Shown here: positions 1-11,306 of the stretch, piece after piece
How the letters are laid out: the number at the start of each line of letters is the position of its first letter
Position numbering within the stretch: position 1 is the stretch's first letter
Assembly (NCBI GenBank): GCA_003022865.1
Contig: PXSK01000016.1
Span: 1 to 61,845, forward strand
Direction: 5' to 3'
Source: Halobacteriales archaeon SW_5_70_135
GTDB taxonomy: Archaea > Halobacteriota > Halobacteria > Halobacteriales > SW-7-71-33
DNA length: 61,845 nt
Translations under genes and position numbers: made by a program
The notes under the pieces: model-generated
The model's input: only the letters and a program-made list of their open reading frames with translations
What the model was told of the DNA's origin: nothing
Databases searched by the model: none

Positions 1-1113
1 CAGGCGGTCGCGGGCGGCGGCGTAGGAGATCCGGACGTGGCCGGGGGCGTTGAACGCGACGCCCGGGACCGTGGCGACGCCGGCCTCGTCGATGGCGTCC
101 ATCGCCCACGAGTGGTCGTCCTCGGCGACGGGGACGAGCACGTAAAAGGCGCCCTCGGGGGCGGCGACGTCGACGCCGTGGTCCGCCAGCAGGTCCACCA
201 CGAGGTCGCGCCGTTCCCGGAAGGAGTCGACCATCCTCTCGACGGCGTCGTCGACCTCCTCCAAGGCGGTGATGCCGGCGTGCTGGACGAAGTTCGCCGC
301 GCAGGTCACCGAGTGCGAGTGGACCTTGCCGGCCTCGCCCACCAGCGGCTCGGGGCCGGCGAGGTAGCCCAGTCGCCAGCCGGTCATCGCGTAGGACTTC
401 GAGAAGCCGTTGATCGTCACCGTGCGGTCGCCCATACCGTCGAGACTGCCCAGCGAGGTCTGCTCGGCGTCGTAGACCACCCGGTCGTAGATCTCGTCGC
501 TGACGACGGCGACGTCGTGCTCGACGGCCAGGTCGCGCACGCCGGCGAGTGCCCGCTCGGAGTAGACGGCGCCGGTGGGGTTGTTCGGCGAGTTGACGAC
601 GATCAGCTCGGTGGCGTCGGTGACGACCGCCCGCAGGTCGTCCATGGCGGGGGCGAGCTGGAAGCCGTGCGGCGTCGTGTCGACGCGGACGACGGAGCCG
701 CCGGCGAGCGAGACCATCGCCTCGTAGGAGACCCATGCCGGGTCGATCAGAACGACCTCGTCGCCGGGTTCGATCAGTGTCTGTACCGTCTCGAACAGCG
801 CCTGCTTCCCGCCGGGCGTGACGATCACCTCCTCCGGACCGTGGTCGAGCCCGCGCCTGCGGAGGTCCTCGGCGACGGCCTCCCGCAGCGCGCGGATGCC
901 GCTCGCTGGCGTGTAGGTGGTGTGACCGGCGTCGACGGCGGCCTTGCCGGCCTCCCGGACCGCCGTGGGCGTGTCGAAGTCCGGCTCGCCGACGCTCAGG
1001 TCGACCACGTCGGCGCCCTCGGCCTCGCGGGCGGCCGCCCGGTTCGAGACGGCGAGCGTGGCGCTCTCCTCGACGCGCCCGACGCGGTCGGCGAACTCCC
1101 ACTCCATCTTCAC
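1..1113 (-). CDS. PLP-dependent aminotransferase (aspartate aminotransferase family), 3' end cut by window edge
   Basis: A class I/II fold-type I aminotransferase that transfers amino groups through pyridoxal phosphate in the cytoplasm. About 371 residues are visible and only the extreme C-terminus is missing. The translation begins near MEWEFADRVGRVEES and contains the family motifs SVGEPDFDTP, NSPNNPTGAVY, the Asp of SDEIYD, and the PLP-lysine segment NGFSKSYAMTGWRLGY. The start is either GTG at 1113, which overlaps the ribH stop as GTGA, or ATG at 1107. The overlap suggests co-transcription and translational coupling with ribH. The exact amino-acid substrate cannot be read from the sequence. 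Confidence 0.9.
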   Translation of the reverse strand, partial: MKMEWEFADRVGRVEESATLAVSNRAAAREAEGADVVDLSVGEPDFDTPTAVREAGKAAVDAGHTTYTPASGIRALREAVAEDLRRRGLDHGPEEVIVTPGGKQALFETVQTLIEPGDEVVLIDPAWVSYEAMVSLAGGSVVRVDTTPHGFQLAPAMDDLRAVVTDATELIVVNSPNNPTGAVYSERALAGVRDLAVEHDVAVVSDEIYDRVVYDAEQTSLGSLDGMGDRTVTINGFSKSYAMTGWRLGYLAGPEPLVGEAGKVHSHSVTCAANFVQHAGITALEEVDDAVERMVDSFRERRDLVVDLLADHGVDVAAPEGAFYVLVPVAEDDHSWAMDAIDEAGVATVPGVAFNAPGHVRISYAAARDRL

Positions 1114-1532
1114 CGTGCTTCCTCCCGCGGGGGGAGTCGGTCGACGAGGTCGACGGCGCCCTCGACGGCCTCGGTCGCCTTGTCGACGCGCTCGCGTGCC
1201 TCGGCGACGCTCATGCCCGGCCCCGCGACGCCGAGTGTCACCGGCACGTCCCGGTCGAGGCTCACGTCGGTCAGCGCCCGGGCGGTCGCGTGACCGATCA
1301 CCTGGTCGTGGTCCGTGTCGCCGGTGACGATCGCCCCCAGCGCGACGACGGCGTCGACGGCGTCGCGGCGTGCGAGCCGGTCGGCCGCCAGCGGCGCGTC
1401 GTAGGCGCCCGGCACCCGTACCTCCGCGACCACGTCCGCGCCGCGGGCGGTGGCGGTCTCGCGGGCGCGCTCTGCCATCGGGTTCGCGACGGAGTCGTAG
1501 TACTCCGCGACGACGAATCCCAGTCCGACCAT
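1110..1532 (-). CDS. ribH: 6,7-dimethyl-8-ribityllumazine synthase
   Basis: Lumazine synthase condenses 5-amino-6-ribitylaminouracil with 3,4-dihydroxy-2-butanone 4-phosphate in riboflavin synthesis. The 140-residue protein has the family pattern: FVVAEYYDSVANPM at the N-terminus, VRVPGAYDAPLAADRL, ALGAIVTGDTDHDQVIGHAT with the conserved His, and VTLGVAGPGM. I chose the ATG at 1532 (MVGLGFVVAEYY) over an in-frame start eight codons upstream, because it matches the usual N-terminus and lies about 26 bp from a TATA-like stretch near 1557. It overlaps the downstream aminotransferase by 4 bp. The ribB partner is encoded at 59047-59742. Confidence 0.93.
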   Translation of the reverse strand: MVGLGFVVAEYYDSVANPMAERARETATARGADVVAEVRVPGAYDAPLAADRLARRDAVDAVVALGAIVTGDTDHDQVIGHATARALTDVSLDRDVPVTLGVAGPGMSVAEARERVDKATEAVEGAVDLVDRLPPREEAR

Positions 1533-1616
1533 ACGCCCCCGACCGGGCGCCCGCACAAATGCCTACCGCTCGCCGTCGCGTAAGAGTTTCAACCCCCGAG
1601 TGACCGGAATACGACG
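1533..1616. promoter_or_regulatory. Divergent promoter region of ribH and the Agl23-like gene
   Basis: This 84-bp gap separates divergent genes. On the minus strand a TATA-like stretch near 1557 precedes the ribH ATG by about 25 bp. On the plus strand, taagagtttcaac around 1581-1593 precedes the ATG at 1617 by about 27 bp. Both fit leaderless or near-leaderless haloarchaeal transcripts. This is inferred from spacing only. Confidence 0.4.
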
Positions 1617-4088
1617 ATGGACGCCGACGCCGCCGAGTCGGAGCCGTCGAACGAGGCCGACCGGACAGGCGACGCCGCGGCGAGCGAGGGTGCCACCGGG
1701 CCGGAAGACGCCGCCGATTCCGGCGCCGGCGGCTCCGCGGCCGGGGACGGCGCGGCAGGCGCCTCTGACCGTCGGGCGAGCCGCTCGCGGCTGGCGACCG
1801 CCCTACCGTGGGAGGACCGAACCTTCCGGGCGGTCGCGGCGGTCACGGCCGCGGCGCTGCTCGTGCGGCTCGTCCGGCTGGGCACGCGGACCGCCCACTG
1901 GGACGAGGGACGGGTGGCGTTCTGGGCGCTGCGGTACGCCGAGACGGGCTACTTCGAGTATCGCGCGATCGTCCACGGACCCTTCCTGTTCCAGGTAGAC
2001 CGCTGGCTGTTCGCGCTGTTCGGCCCGAGTGACTTCGTCGCCCGGCTGCCGGTCGCGCTCGTCGGCGGGCTGTTGCCGCTGGCGGCGTGGGGGCTGCGCG
2101 ACCGGCTCCGGGACGCCGAGGTGGTCGCGCTGGCGCTGTTTCTTTCGGCCAATCCGCTGCTGCTGTACTACTCGCGGTTCGCCCGCAACGACGTGCTCGT
2201 CGCCGGCTTCTGCACCCTCGCGTTCGTCGCCTTCCTCCGCGCCTACGACTCGCGGCGCCCGCGGTACGTCTACGCCGGGGCCGCGCTGCTCGCGCTGGGG
2301 TTCACGACGAAGGAGAACGCCCTGCTGTACGTCGCCTGCTGGCTCGGCGCCGCCGCGCTGTTGCTCGACCACCGACTGCTCGGTGCCGTCCGGGCGGACG
2401 GGAGCGACGCCGCGGTCGGCGGCGCACGGATCCGGAGGGCGCTGCGCTCGCCTGGACACTGGCTGCCGGTCGCTGCCGTCGTCGCCGCGATGCCGCCGGT
2501 CGTCGACCGACTGGGGTACGGCGTCGAGGGCGCGCTGCTGGTCGCCGTCGGCGCCGTCGGCTACGCGCTCGCCGTCGACGGACGGCTGCGGTACCTCGCG
2601 GTGCTCCCGCTGGCCGGCGTGGTCGTCGCCGCCGTCGGCGGACTGGCGCCGGCGCCGGTCGTCGCCGTCTGGTACGCCCTCGGCTGGCTGCTCGCGGCGC
2701 TGCTGGTGCTCGACGCACGCCTCTTCGCCGGGACCGGGGGCGGGGCCGACGCCGACACGCGCCTGCCGCCCGCGCTCGGCGCCTGTCTGCTCTTTTTCGC
2801 CGTCGTCGTCTTCTTCTACGCGCCCCGTGCCGGCCCGACGGGCGAACTGGGGCTGTGGCGCGCGCTCTCCGACCCGCGCCTGCTGCCGGCACTACTGGAG
2901 GAGGCCGTCGTCGGCAGCTGGACGGAGTTCCGGGCGACGTGGGCGCCGGGGGACCCGTTCGACCCGGAGCGACTCTCGCAGTTTCCCGGTCGCATGCGGA
3001 ACATGGTCGGAACGATGCGAACGACCGCGGGTGCGCTGACGGCCTTCGCCGCCGTCGGTCTGCTCGTCGACCGCTACGCCGGCGAGGGACCGCGCGACGT
3101 GGTCGCCTTCGCCGGCTACTGGGGGATCGCCTCCGTGTTCGGCTACCCGTACGCCACCGACATCTGGGCGCCGTGGGTCGCCGTCCACGCCGTCGTCCCG
3201 CTGGCGCTGCCTGCGGCGGTCGGTCTCGCCGGCGTCTACCGGCTCGGCGCTCGCGCGTGGGCGATTTCCCGTTCGTCCGAGGAGAATACGACGCCCGCGG
3301 GCGCGGAACTGGCGCCCGACGGCGGGTCGCCCGACACGGGGCCGCCGGCCGAGGCCGAGGCCGACGCCGACGTCGACGCCGACGGCGGAGGACCCGTCGA
3401 GCGTCTCGAACCGTACGCCCGCGTCGTGACCGTCCTGGCGGCGCTGGTGCTCGTCGTGACGGCGGTCCCGGTCGCGGTCACCGCCGTCGACCTGGCGTAC
3501 CTGAACGGCGACGACCACCGGCGGGTGCTCCCCGGCGTGGACTCGAAGAACGAGTACGCCCTGCAGTGGGCACAGCCGGGGACGGACCTGAAGCGCTCAC
3601 TCGAAACGGTCGGCGAGGTGAGCGAGACGAACGAGGGCGTCGACGTGCTGCTCGTCGGCAGCGAGACGCCGTCCGGAAGCCCGGTCTTCTACATGCCGGC
3701 CGAGACGGTCTGCCAGCGGCTGCCGCCGGTCCACACGCCGACCGACCGGTGTGACGACCCCGACCGGGGGAACTGGCACAGCCGCCTGCCACTGCCGTGG
3801 TATCTGGAGGCGCAGGGCAGTGCGGTCGACTCGGTGCCGCCCGGCGCGGACCTGCTCACCCGTGACGTCTTCCCGCCAGTGGTGGTCGCCTACCAGTGGG
3901 ACCGCAACCGCGTCCAGACGGCGCTGCCGGACCGGTACGAGGCCTCCGCCCACCGGTTCAAGCTCTGGTCCGAGGAGGTCGTCGTCTTCGTGGACCCGAG
4001 AGCGGTCGACGATGACGGTGACGGTGACGGTGGTGCCGACAGTGACGCCGACGCCGCCGTCGATGTCGACCTCGAACCGACACACTAA
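1617..4088 (+). CDS. Agl23-like polytopic membrane protein (TIGR03663 family, GT-C fold)
   Basis: A predicted integral membrane protein of 823 residues resembling the flippase-activity-associated Agl23/TIGR03663 family, part of the PMT/GT-C glycosyltransferase superfamily linked to archaeal lipid-linked sugar handling. Residues 1-60 are acidic and low-complexity. The first TM segment ([16 protein letters not shown]) is followed by [21 protein letters not shown], whose Asp-Glu pair is typical of the first external loop of GT-C enzymes. About a dozen hydrophobic segments follow, then a C-terminal soluble domain (residues about 640-800) and an Asp-repeat tail. The start is the ATG at 1617. The biotin carboxylase gene follows after 25 bp. 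The family call is from recall of sequence style; the substrate is unknown. Confidence 0.8.
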   Translation: MDADAAESEPSNEADRTGDAAASEGATGPEDAADSGAGGSAAGDGAAGASDRRASRSRLATALPWEDRTFRAVAAVTAAALLVRLVRLGTRTAHWDEGRVAFWALRYAETGYFEYRAIVHGPFLFQVDRWLFALFGPSDFVARLPVALVGGLLPLAAWGLRDRLRDAEVVALALFLSANPLLLYYSRFARNDVLVAGFCTLAFVAFLRAYDSRRPRYVYAGAALLALGFTTKENALLYVACWLGAAALLLDHRLLGAVRADGSDAAVGGARIRRALRSPGHWLPVAAVVAAMPPVVDRLGYGVEGALLVAVGAVGYALAVDGRLRYLAVLPLAGVVVAAVGGLAPAPVVAVWYALGWLLAALLVLDARLFAGTGGGADADTRLPPALGACLLFFAVVVFFYAPRAGPTGELGLWRALSDPRLLPALLEEAVVGSWTEFRATWAPGDPFDPERLSQFPGRMRNMVGTMRTTAGALTAFAAVGLLVDRYAGEGPRDVVAFAGYWGIASVFGYPYATDIWAPWVAVHAVVPLALPAAVGLAGVYRLGARAWAISRSSEENTTPAGAELAPDGGSPDTGPPAEAEADADVDADGGGPVERLEPYARVVTVLAALVLVVTAVPVAVTAVDLAYLNGDDHRRVLPGVDSKNEYALQWAQPGTDLKRSLETVGEVSETNEGVDVLLVGSETPSGSPVFYMPAETVCQRLPPVHTPTDRCDDPDRGNWHSRLPLPWYLEAQGSAVDSVPPGADLLTRDVFPPVVVAYQWDRNRVQTALPDRYEASAHRFKLWSEEVVVFVDPRAVDDDGDGDGGADSDADAAVDVDLEPTH

Positions 4089-4113
4089 GGTCGCGTCTCT
4101 CTGTTCGGACGCC

Positions 4114-5985
<1,872 letters not shown>

Positions 5986-6030
5986 GTCGCGCCGTCCCGA
6001 CTCCGGACGGCACGGACGGGCGACGACGGT

Positions 6031-7581
6031 TCAGCCGTCGCTCGTCGGCGTCTCGTGGTCGCTCGGGGGGGACTGGACGGCGACGTACGGTGGGTTCCGC
6101 AGGTACTCCATCAGCGACGTGGAGCCGACGAAGCCACAGGGCGACTTCTCGAGAGCGACGTACTGCAGGCCGGCGTCGGTCACCCAGGTGCGTAGCACCT
6201 GCTCGGCGCTGTCGGCGTGGAACGCCGCGACCCGTTTCTCGACCACGTCGGGGTTGAGCACGGACACGAGTGCGTCCTCGGGGCCGATCCGCGAGTCCAG
6301 GTAGTACCGCAGGTCGCGGACGTCGTCGGCGCCGATCCGGTGTGTGAGCGAGGCGACGTCGATCAGTCCGAGACTGGCGCCGGCGTCCGTGCGGCGCTCT
6401 ATCTCCTCGAAGGAGTCGATGACGGCGTCCAGCGACGCGAACGCCGTGAACACGTTGTCGAGCGCGGTGTCGTAGCCACCGACGGTGTCGACGACCGACA
6501 GCCGTCCCGTGTCGAGGAGGTCGTCGAGGTCGTAACCGTGACCGTCGAGCAGGCCGCCGAGTCTGGCCGGGGCCAGTCCCGTCGTGGGGACGACCGTGAC
6601 GGTCTCGCCCCGGTCGAGTGCCGCGGCGAGGACCGTCGACAGCAGCGCGTCGAGGTTCGTCCGTCCGTCGTGTTCGATCAGGACGCCGTCACGCACCAGT
6701 CCGCCGCCGGTCAACTCGTCGAGGCCATCGATCCCCACCGGCGCGTGGCGGTGCTGTTTGAGGGCCGGCGGCTGCGAGCGGCGTTCGGGTCTGGCGACGA
6801 CGCCCGCGTCGGCGAACTCGATCTCGACGGTCCGGCGGTCGTGGTCGACGCCGCGCATCTTCTCGATGGTGAGAAATCGGTGCGGGTCGTCGGCGACCCG
6901 CTCACGGTGGAGACGGATCACCCCGTGGGTGGTGAACTGCAGGGGCATCACGTCGTCGGGGTCGGTCTCCTCGGCGATGAACAGCGCCGTGGCCCCGAAC
7001 TCGTCCGTCAACAGCCGGATGAGGTCGAGCACCTCCCGGCGGAACAGTCTCGGGTCGTCGGCCAACACGGAGAGTCCCGAGACCGAGTCGAAGACGACAC
7101 GGTCACACGGCGCCGCTCGTTCGAGGTGGTCCCGGACGTACCGCGTCTCGAACGGCGGGGCGAACCCCTCGTCGAGGCTGCCCTCGTCCGAGAGCGTCTG
7201 CAGCGTGATCGTCTCGTCCTCCTCTATCGTGCGGCCGGGGCGGGCGTGGACGCTCGTGTACGTCAGCCGGTCGTGGTTCAGATCGAACTCGTACGACGCC
7301 AGCGAGTCCCGCAGTTCGGCGATCGTCTGCTCGGTGCTGACGAACAGACAGCGCTCGCCCCGCTCCAGACCGGCCTGCAGGAAGTTCATCGCGAGCGTCG
7401 TCTTTCCGGTCCCCGGACCGCCCATCAGAAGCGTCGATCGCTCCCGAGGGAGTCCCCCCTGGAGAGCGGCGTCGAGAAGGCCGACACCGGTCGAGACGGC
7501 CGTCTCCACGTGCGATCCCGACCCCACGGTCACCGGCTCCTCGCTCTCCCGTCGCTCACCTTCCGGGTTCGGGTCAGACAC
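6031..7581 (-). CDS. RAD55/KaiC-like RecA-superfamily ATPase (HTR-like protein)
   Basis: A 516-residue cytoplasmic ATPase of the KaiC/GvpD/RAD55 class, annotated as HTR-like in haloarchaea; its cellular role is not established. The first RecA-like domain (about 30-260) has Walker A GGPGTGKT at residues 54-61 and a Walker B-like RVVFDS at about 161-166. The second half (about 275-500) starts GIDGLDELTGGGLVRDGVLIEHDGRTNLDAL, where the P-loop is not recognisable, so this domain is probably degenerate. I prefer the GTG at 7581 over an ATG at 7608: the ATG sits inside the TATA-like box (about 7606-7611), and the GTG is about 27 bp downstream of it, as expected for a leaderless transcript. Confidence 0.82.
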   Translation of the reverse strand: MSDPNPEGERRESEEPVTVGSGSHVETAVSTGVGLLDAALQGGLPRERSTLLMGGPGTGKTTLAMNFLQAGLERGERCLFVSTEQTIAELRDSLASYEFDLNHDRLTYTSVHARPGRTIEEDETITLQTLSDEGSLDEGFAPPFETRYVRDHLERAAPCDRVVFDSVSGLSVLADDPRLFRREVLDLIRLLTDEFGATALFIAEETDPDDVMPLQFTTHGVIRLHRERVADDPHRFLTIEKMRGVDHDRRTVEIEFADAGVVARPERRSQPPALKQHRHAPVGIDGLDELTGGGLVRDGVLIEHDGRTNLDALLSTVLAAALDRGETVTVVPTTGLAPARLGGLLDGHGYDLDDLLDTGRLSVVDTVGGYDTALDNVFTAFASLDAVIDSFEEIERRTDAGASLGLIDVASLTHRIGADDVRDLRYYLDSRIGPEDALVSVLNPDVVEKRVAAFHADSAEQVLRTWVTDAGLQYVALEKSPCGFVGSTSLMEYLRNPPYVAVQSPPSDHETPTSDG

Positions 7582-7676
7582 TGCCAATCGTTGCCTCGCC
7601 GCGCGCATAAGTGCACCGCATCCCCCACCGCGTCCGCTACCGACAGGTACGAACGGGACGAGCCGTACCTTGGAGT

Positions 7677-7952
7677 ATGAGCGAGACGACCGTCACGGAG
7701 GACGGCATCGAGGCCCGCTACTACGAGACCGACGAGGAGCGCGTGCTCGCCTTCGAGCGCGACGGCCGCACGGCCGCGGTCGCTCAGAACCTCGAGGGCT
7801 ACGCGATGCTGAAGGTGCGCGACGCGGCCGACGGCGACGAGCTGGAGCGGTACTACGGCTTCGAGGTGGCGCTCGACCACGCCGGCGAGCTGCTCGGCGC
7901 CGCCGCCCACGACCTGCCCGTCCCGGAGCCGGCCGCCGACATGGGGATGTGA
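7677..7952 (+). CDS. Small conserved haloarchaeal protein (possibly DUF7111 family)
   Basis: A 91-residue acidic soluble protein starting MSETTVTEDGIEARYYETDEERVLAFERDGRTAAVAQN and ending VPEPAADMGM. No catalytic motif or membrane segment is visible. The pattern of conserved-looking short blocks (EGYAMLKVR, ELERYYGFEVALDHA) resembles a small family I associate with haloarchaea, but the DUF number is from memory and is uncertain. It is divergent from the RAD55-like gene; the ATG at 7677 was chosen because the in-frame upstream codons look non-coding. Function unknown. Confidence 0.7.
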   Translation: MSETTVTEDGIEARYYETDEERVLAFERDGRTAAVAQNLEGYAMLKVRDAADGDELERYYGFEVALDHAGELLGAAAHDLPVPEPAADMGM

Positions 7953-8045
7953 CCGACCCCGCCGCCGACGCGAGACGGCGCCGACGCCCGCGACCGGGCA
8001 GGAACCGATCGGCCTGTGCGCCGCGAGACGCAACACGGGGGCGTG

Positions 8046-8333
8046 ATGACCGGCCGGTCGAGACCGGGCGACCGCTCGGGGGGTGACCGGCTGGCGTGGC
8101 TGCTCGCGGCCACCGCGGTCGGCGTCTACCTGCTCGTGATCGCCGGGACGACGGCGGTCGTCGACGCCGCGAGCGCTTGCCCCACCTGGCCGGTCTGTGA
8201 GGGACCGGTCCTCGGTGACGGCGCGCTCGGCGTCGCCGGAAGCACCGTCACCGCCTCGGGGCCCGAACCCCGGGTCTCAACGGCGGTCTACGTCGTCACC
8301 GTCGTCCTGCTGTACTGGCGGCCGACGCGGTGA
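8046..8333 (+). pseudogene. Remnant of a CtaA/CtaB-type haem biosynthesis membrane gene
   Basis: A 95-residue reading frame. Residues 13-50 (DRLAWLLAATAVGVYLLVIAGTTAVVDAASACPTWPVCEG) match the first transmembrane segment and the Cys-containing loop of the CtaA-like N-terminal domain carried by haloarchaeal haem o synthases. After that the homology stops: the rest (GDGALGVAGSTVTASGPEPRVSTAVYVVTVVLLYWRPTR) has one more hydrophobic stretch but none of the many helices or the UbiA-type Asp motifs of the full protein. In haloarchaea ctaB often precedes an ABC exporter like the one that follows here. I infer a decayed or deleted ctaB. A genuine small two-TM protein is possible. Confidence 0.5.
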
Positions 8334-8413
8334 CGCCCGACGGAGCCACTTCACTTCGCTCCGCTCCGCTCCGTTCCGCTCCGGGACGGCACGGGGACCG
8401 GACCCGCCCGTGG

Positions 8414-8420
8414 CTTTAAC
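8414..8420 (+). promoter_or_regulatory. TATA-like box of the ABC exporter operon
   Basis: The sequence ctttaac is centred about 29 bp upstream of the ATPase ATG at 8446, consistent with a short or absent leader. The G+C-rich stretch just upstream (about 8352-8380) consists of repeats of cgctc/cgttc. Confidence 0.45.
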
Positions 8421-8445
8421 CCGGGGGCGTCCCGACGAGAGGTCG

Positions 8446-9483
8446 ATGATCGAGGTGGCGGACCTGCGCAAGGAGTACGAGGGCTTCGTCGCCGTCGAGG
8501 GGTCGACGTTCTCGGTCTCGCCGGGGGAGGTGTTCGGCATCGTGGGGCCGAACGGCGCCGGCAAGACGACGACGCTGAAGATGCTCGCGGGGCTGGTCGA
8601 GCCGACCGACGGCACGGCCAGCGTGACCGGCCGGGACGCCGGCGACGTCGAGACGCGCCGCGACCTCGGCTTCGTCCCGGAGGAGTCGCCGCTGTACGAG
8701 GAGATGACCGCCGACGGTTACCTCCGCTTTTTCGCCGACCTGTACGACGTACCCCGGTCGGTCGCCGACGAGCGCGTCGCCTCGGCGCTGGACCGTCTCG
8801 GCCTGGAGCACCGCGGGCGCCGCATCGGCGACATGTCGAAGGGGATGAAACGGAAAGTCGCCATCGCCCGCGCGCTCGTCAACGACCCGGACGTGCTGAT
8901 ATTCGACGAGCCCGCCTCCGGGCTCGACCCGCTGACGACGAACCGCGTCGTCGAGTTCACGCGCGAGCTCGGCGCGGAGGGGCGCACGGTCGTCTTCAGC
9001 GCGCACAACCTCTACCACGTGGAGTCGGTCTGTGACCGCGTCGTCGTGATGGACCGCGGCGAGATAATCGCCCGCGGCAGCGTCGAGGAGGTCCGCGCCG
9101 AACACGGCACCACGGAGTACCACGTCTACACCACGGTCGAGCTGCCCGAGGGCGAGGCGACGGCGAACGGCCGCCACCGGCGGACGGTGACGTCGATGAC
9201 GGCCGTCGAGTCGGTCCGCGAGGCGGCCCGGGCGGCCGGCGGCGAGGTAGTCGACATCCGCACGCACGAGCCGAGTCTGGAGGAGATATTCCTGGAGATC
9301 GCCGGCGAGACGCCGACCGGGACGGTACAGTCCGGTCCCGACCGCGACGGCGCCGGGCCGGACGGCGGTCCGTCGCGGCACGACGGGGACGCGACGGCGG
9401 GCCCGGAGGAGGCGGCCCGCGGCGACCGCGAGGCCGAGACGCCGTCCGAGCCGAGCGCCGTCGACGGGACAGGAGAGCCGTGA
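8446..9483 (+). CDS. ABC transporter ATP-binding protein (DrrA/NatA-like)
   Basis: The ATPase subunit of an exporter-type ABC system, 345 residues. Walker A GPNGAGKT is at residues 34-41. The signature is the KGMKRK variant (DMSKGMKRKVAIARAL) and Walker B is VLIFDEPASGLD. The H-loop region reads VFSAHNLYHVE. A C-terminal acidic tail of about 60 residues (DRDGAGPDGGPSRHDGDATAGPEEA) follows the nucleotide-binding domain. The ATG at 8446 begins exactly at MIEVADLRKEYEG; longer in-frame starts would include repeat sequence. The stop TGA overlaps the GTG of the first permease (GTGA), so the three ABC genes are one operon. The substrate is unknown. Confidence 0.92.
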   Translation: MIEVADLRKEYEGFVAVEGSTFSVSPGEVFGIVGPNGAGKTTTLKMLAGLVEPTDGTASVTGRDAGDVETRRDLGFVPEESPLYEEMTADGYLRFFADLYDVPRSVADERVASALDRLGLEHRGRRIGDMSKGMKRKVAIARALVNDPDVLIFDEPASGLDPLTTNRVVEFTRELGAEGRTVVFSAHNLYHVESVCDRVVVMDRGEIIARGSVEEVRAEHGTTEYHVYTTVELPEGEATANGRHRRTVTSMTAVESVREAARAAGGEVVDIRTHEPSLEEIFLEIAGETPTGTVQSGPDRDGAGPDGGPSRHDGDATAGPEEAARGDREAETPSEPSAVDGTGEP

Positions 9484-11306
9484 CCGGACCGCGGTTCCGT
9501 CCGCGCAAGGTGCTGCGGATCGCTCGCTGGGAGGTGAGCCGCACCGCGGGGACGGTCGACCGGCGGACGCTCGTCGTCACGGCCGCGCTGGTCGTCGTCG
9601 CGGCGCTGGTCGGTCCCGCGGCCGTCGGCGGCGTCGCGCTCGACGACGGTATCCACCGCGTCGGCGTCTCGGAGGACTCGCCGTACCGGCCGGTCGTCGA
9701 ACAGCACGCGGAGCTCGCGGCGGGACCGCCCACGAGGAGCGCCTACGAGTCCGGACGCGTCGACGTGCTCGTGGTCGACGGCGAAGTGGTCCGCCCGCCC
9801 CGCAGCGACCGGACGGGGCGTGCCGCCTACGACGCCCTCCGCTCGGCCGTCGAGGCGTTCAACGACGACCTGCTCGGCCGGGCCGTCGACGAGGGCCGAG
9901 CCGATGCCGAAGCTGCGTTCCCCGTCGACGTTCGGCTGCGCTACGAGCGCCGCACGAGGGCCGTCGGGAGCGTCGGCAGTGACGGCGACGGTAGCGGCGA
10001 CGGCGACACCGGGACGGACGGTGGCAGTGGCGGTAACGGTGACGGCGACGGCAACGACGGCGACGCCGGCGGGTCGGTCGGCGGTGGCGGCGCGCCACTG
10101 GGCGTGCCGGCACTCGGCGGCCCGGGCGGCGGCAGCACCCAGGGGTCGCCTTCGTCGATCACGCCGCCGTTCCCGTTCGCGTCGCTGGTGCTCGCCTTCC
10201 TGTTCGTCGTGCCGATGAACTTCGTCATCCAGTCGTACGGCTCGACGATCATGGAGGAGCGCATCGACCGGCGCGGCGAACTGCTGCTCGTCAGTCCCGT
10301 CTCGCCGGCGGAGATCGTCGCTGGCAAGACGCTGCCGTACCCGTTGGCCCTGCTCTCGGTGAGCGTCGCCGTCGCCGCCCTCGTCGGCGGCGGGCCGCTG
10401 TCGGTCGCCGCCGTCCTGCCGGTCGCGCTCGTCTTCCTGGCGGCGACGTTCGTCGGCGCGATGTTCGCCCGGTCGTTCAAGGAGCTCACCTTCGTCACCG
10501 TCGCCGTCAGTGTCTCGCTCACCGCCTACGTGTTCGTCCCGGCGATCTTCACGGAGATATCGCCGATCGCGCTCATCTCCCCGCTCACCGTCGTCGTCCG
10601 CGACCTGCAGGGCACCGGCGTCTCCGCCGGGGAGTTCGCCTTCTCGACCGGGCCCTTTCTCCTGACGGCGCTGGTGTTGTTCGCGCTCGGCGCCGGCGTC
10701 TACCGGGAGGAGGACATGTTCACACAGCGGCCGGTCCACCTGAAGGCGCTCGACGCGCTGGCGGCACGCGTCCGGAGCGCCCGGGGCGTCGCGCTGTGGA
10801 GTGCGCTGTTCGTCCCGTTCGTCTTCGTCGCCGAACTGCTCGTCGTCGCGTTGCTGTTCGCCGTCTCCGCCTCCGTCTCCGAGGCGCTCGTCCTCCCGCT
10901 GCTGGTCGCCGCGGTCGCCACCGTCGAGGAGGTGGCAAAGAGCGCCCACGTCCTCGCCGGCTTCGAGGCGGCCCGCTTCCGGCGCGGGCTCCGGACCGCG
11001 GTCGTCGTCGGCGTCGCCTCCGGACTGGGCTTTTTCCTCGGCGAGAAGCTCACCGTCGTCGTCCAGCTGGTCGGCCTGCCCGACCTGGCCGTCGGCCGGG
11101 CGGTCGCGCCGGAGGCCGCGAGCGCCACCCCGCTGGTCACGCTCGGTCTGTTGCTCGCGCCGCTGGCGCTGCACACGGTGACGGCGACGATCGCCGCGGT
11201 AGGCGCGAGCCGGAGCCGGACCGCCTACCTCGCGACGCTGCCGGTCGCGGTCCTCGTTCACTGGACGTACAACCTCGCCGTCCTGGGGGTGGTCGGCGGT
11301 GGCTGA
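9480..11306 (+). CDS. ABC-2 type permease fused to a PrsW-like intramembrane protease domain
   Basis: A 608-residue membrane protein. Residues 1-400 look like an ABC-2 permease: one N-terminal TM segment (about 29-50), a long external domain with a Gly/Asp/Ser low-complexity stretch at about 162-200, then helices including PFASLVLAFLFVVPMNFVIQSYGSTIMEERIDRR, a typical ABC-2 signature region. Residues about 425-608 form a second multi-helix domain with VATVEEVAKSAHVLAGF, the EExxK-type motif of PrsW/glutamic-type intramembrane proteases of the CPBP/PrsW group, and a later LALHTVTATIAAVG and VLVHWTYNLAVL with conserved-looking His residues. The GTG start overlaps the upstream stop. Whether the protease domain is active is inference. 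Confidence 0.82.
   Translation: MTGPRFRPRKVLRIARWEVSRTAGTVDRRTLVVTAALVVVAALVGPAAVGGVALDDGIHRVGVSEDSPYRPVVEQHAELAAGPPTRSAYESGRVDVLVVDGEVVRPPRSDRTGRAAYDALRSAVEAFNDDLLGRAVDEGRADAEAAFPVDVRLRYERRTRAVGSVGSDGDGSGDGDTGTDGGSGGNGDGDGNDGDAGGSVGGGGAPLGVPALGGPGGGSTQGSPSSITPPFPFASLVLAFLFVVPMNFVIQSYGSTIMEERIDRRGELLLVSPVSPAEIVAGKTLPYPLALLSVSVAVAALVGGGPLSVAAVLPVALVFLAATFVGAMFARSFKELTFVTVAVSVSLTAYVFVPAIFTEISPIALISPLTVVVRDLQGTGVSAGEFAFSTGPFLLTALVLFALGAGVYREEDMFTQRPVHLKALDALAARVRSARGVALWSALFVPFVFVAELLVVALLFAVSASVSEALVLPLLVAAVATVEEVAKSAHVLAGFEAARFRRGLRTAVVVGVASGLGFFLGEKLTVVVQLVGLPDLAVGRAVAPEAASATPLVTLGLLLAPLALHTVTATIAAVGASRSRTAYLATLPVAVLVHWTYNLAVLGVVGGG

Noticed and set aside
37-1293. Plus-strand open frame of 418 codons at the left edge
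   Set aside because: It is antisense to the aminotransferase and ribH genes, both of which have clear motifs.
4010-4060. Asp/Gly codon repeats near the Agl23-like 3' end
   Set aside because: They are an in-frame acidic low-complexity tail, frequent in haloarchaeal proteins, not an independent repeat.
8352-8380. Short cgctc/cgttc repeats before the ABC operon
   Set aside because: Too short and irregular for a minisatellite or array; common in G+C-rich intergenic DNA of haloarchaea.
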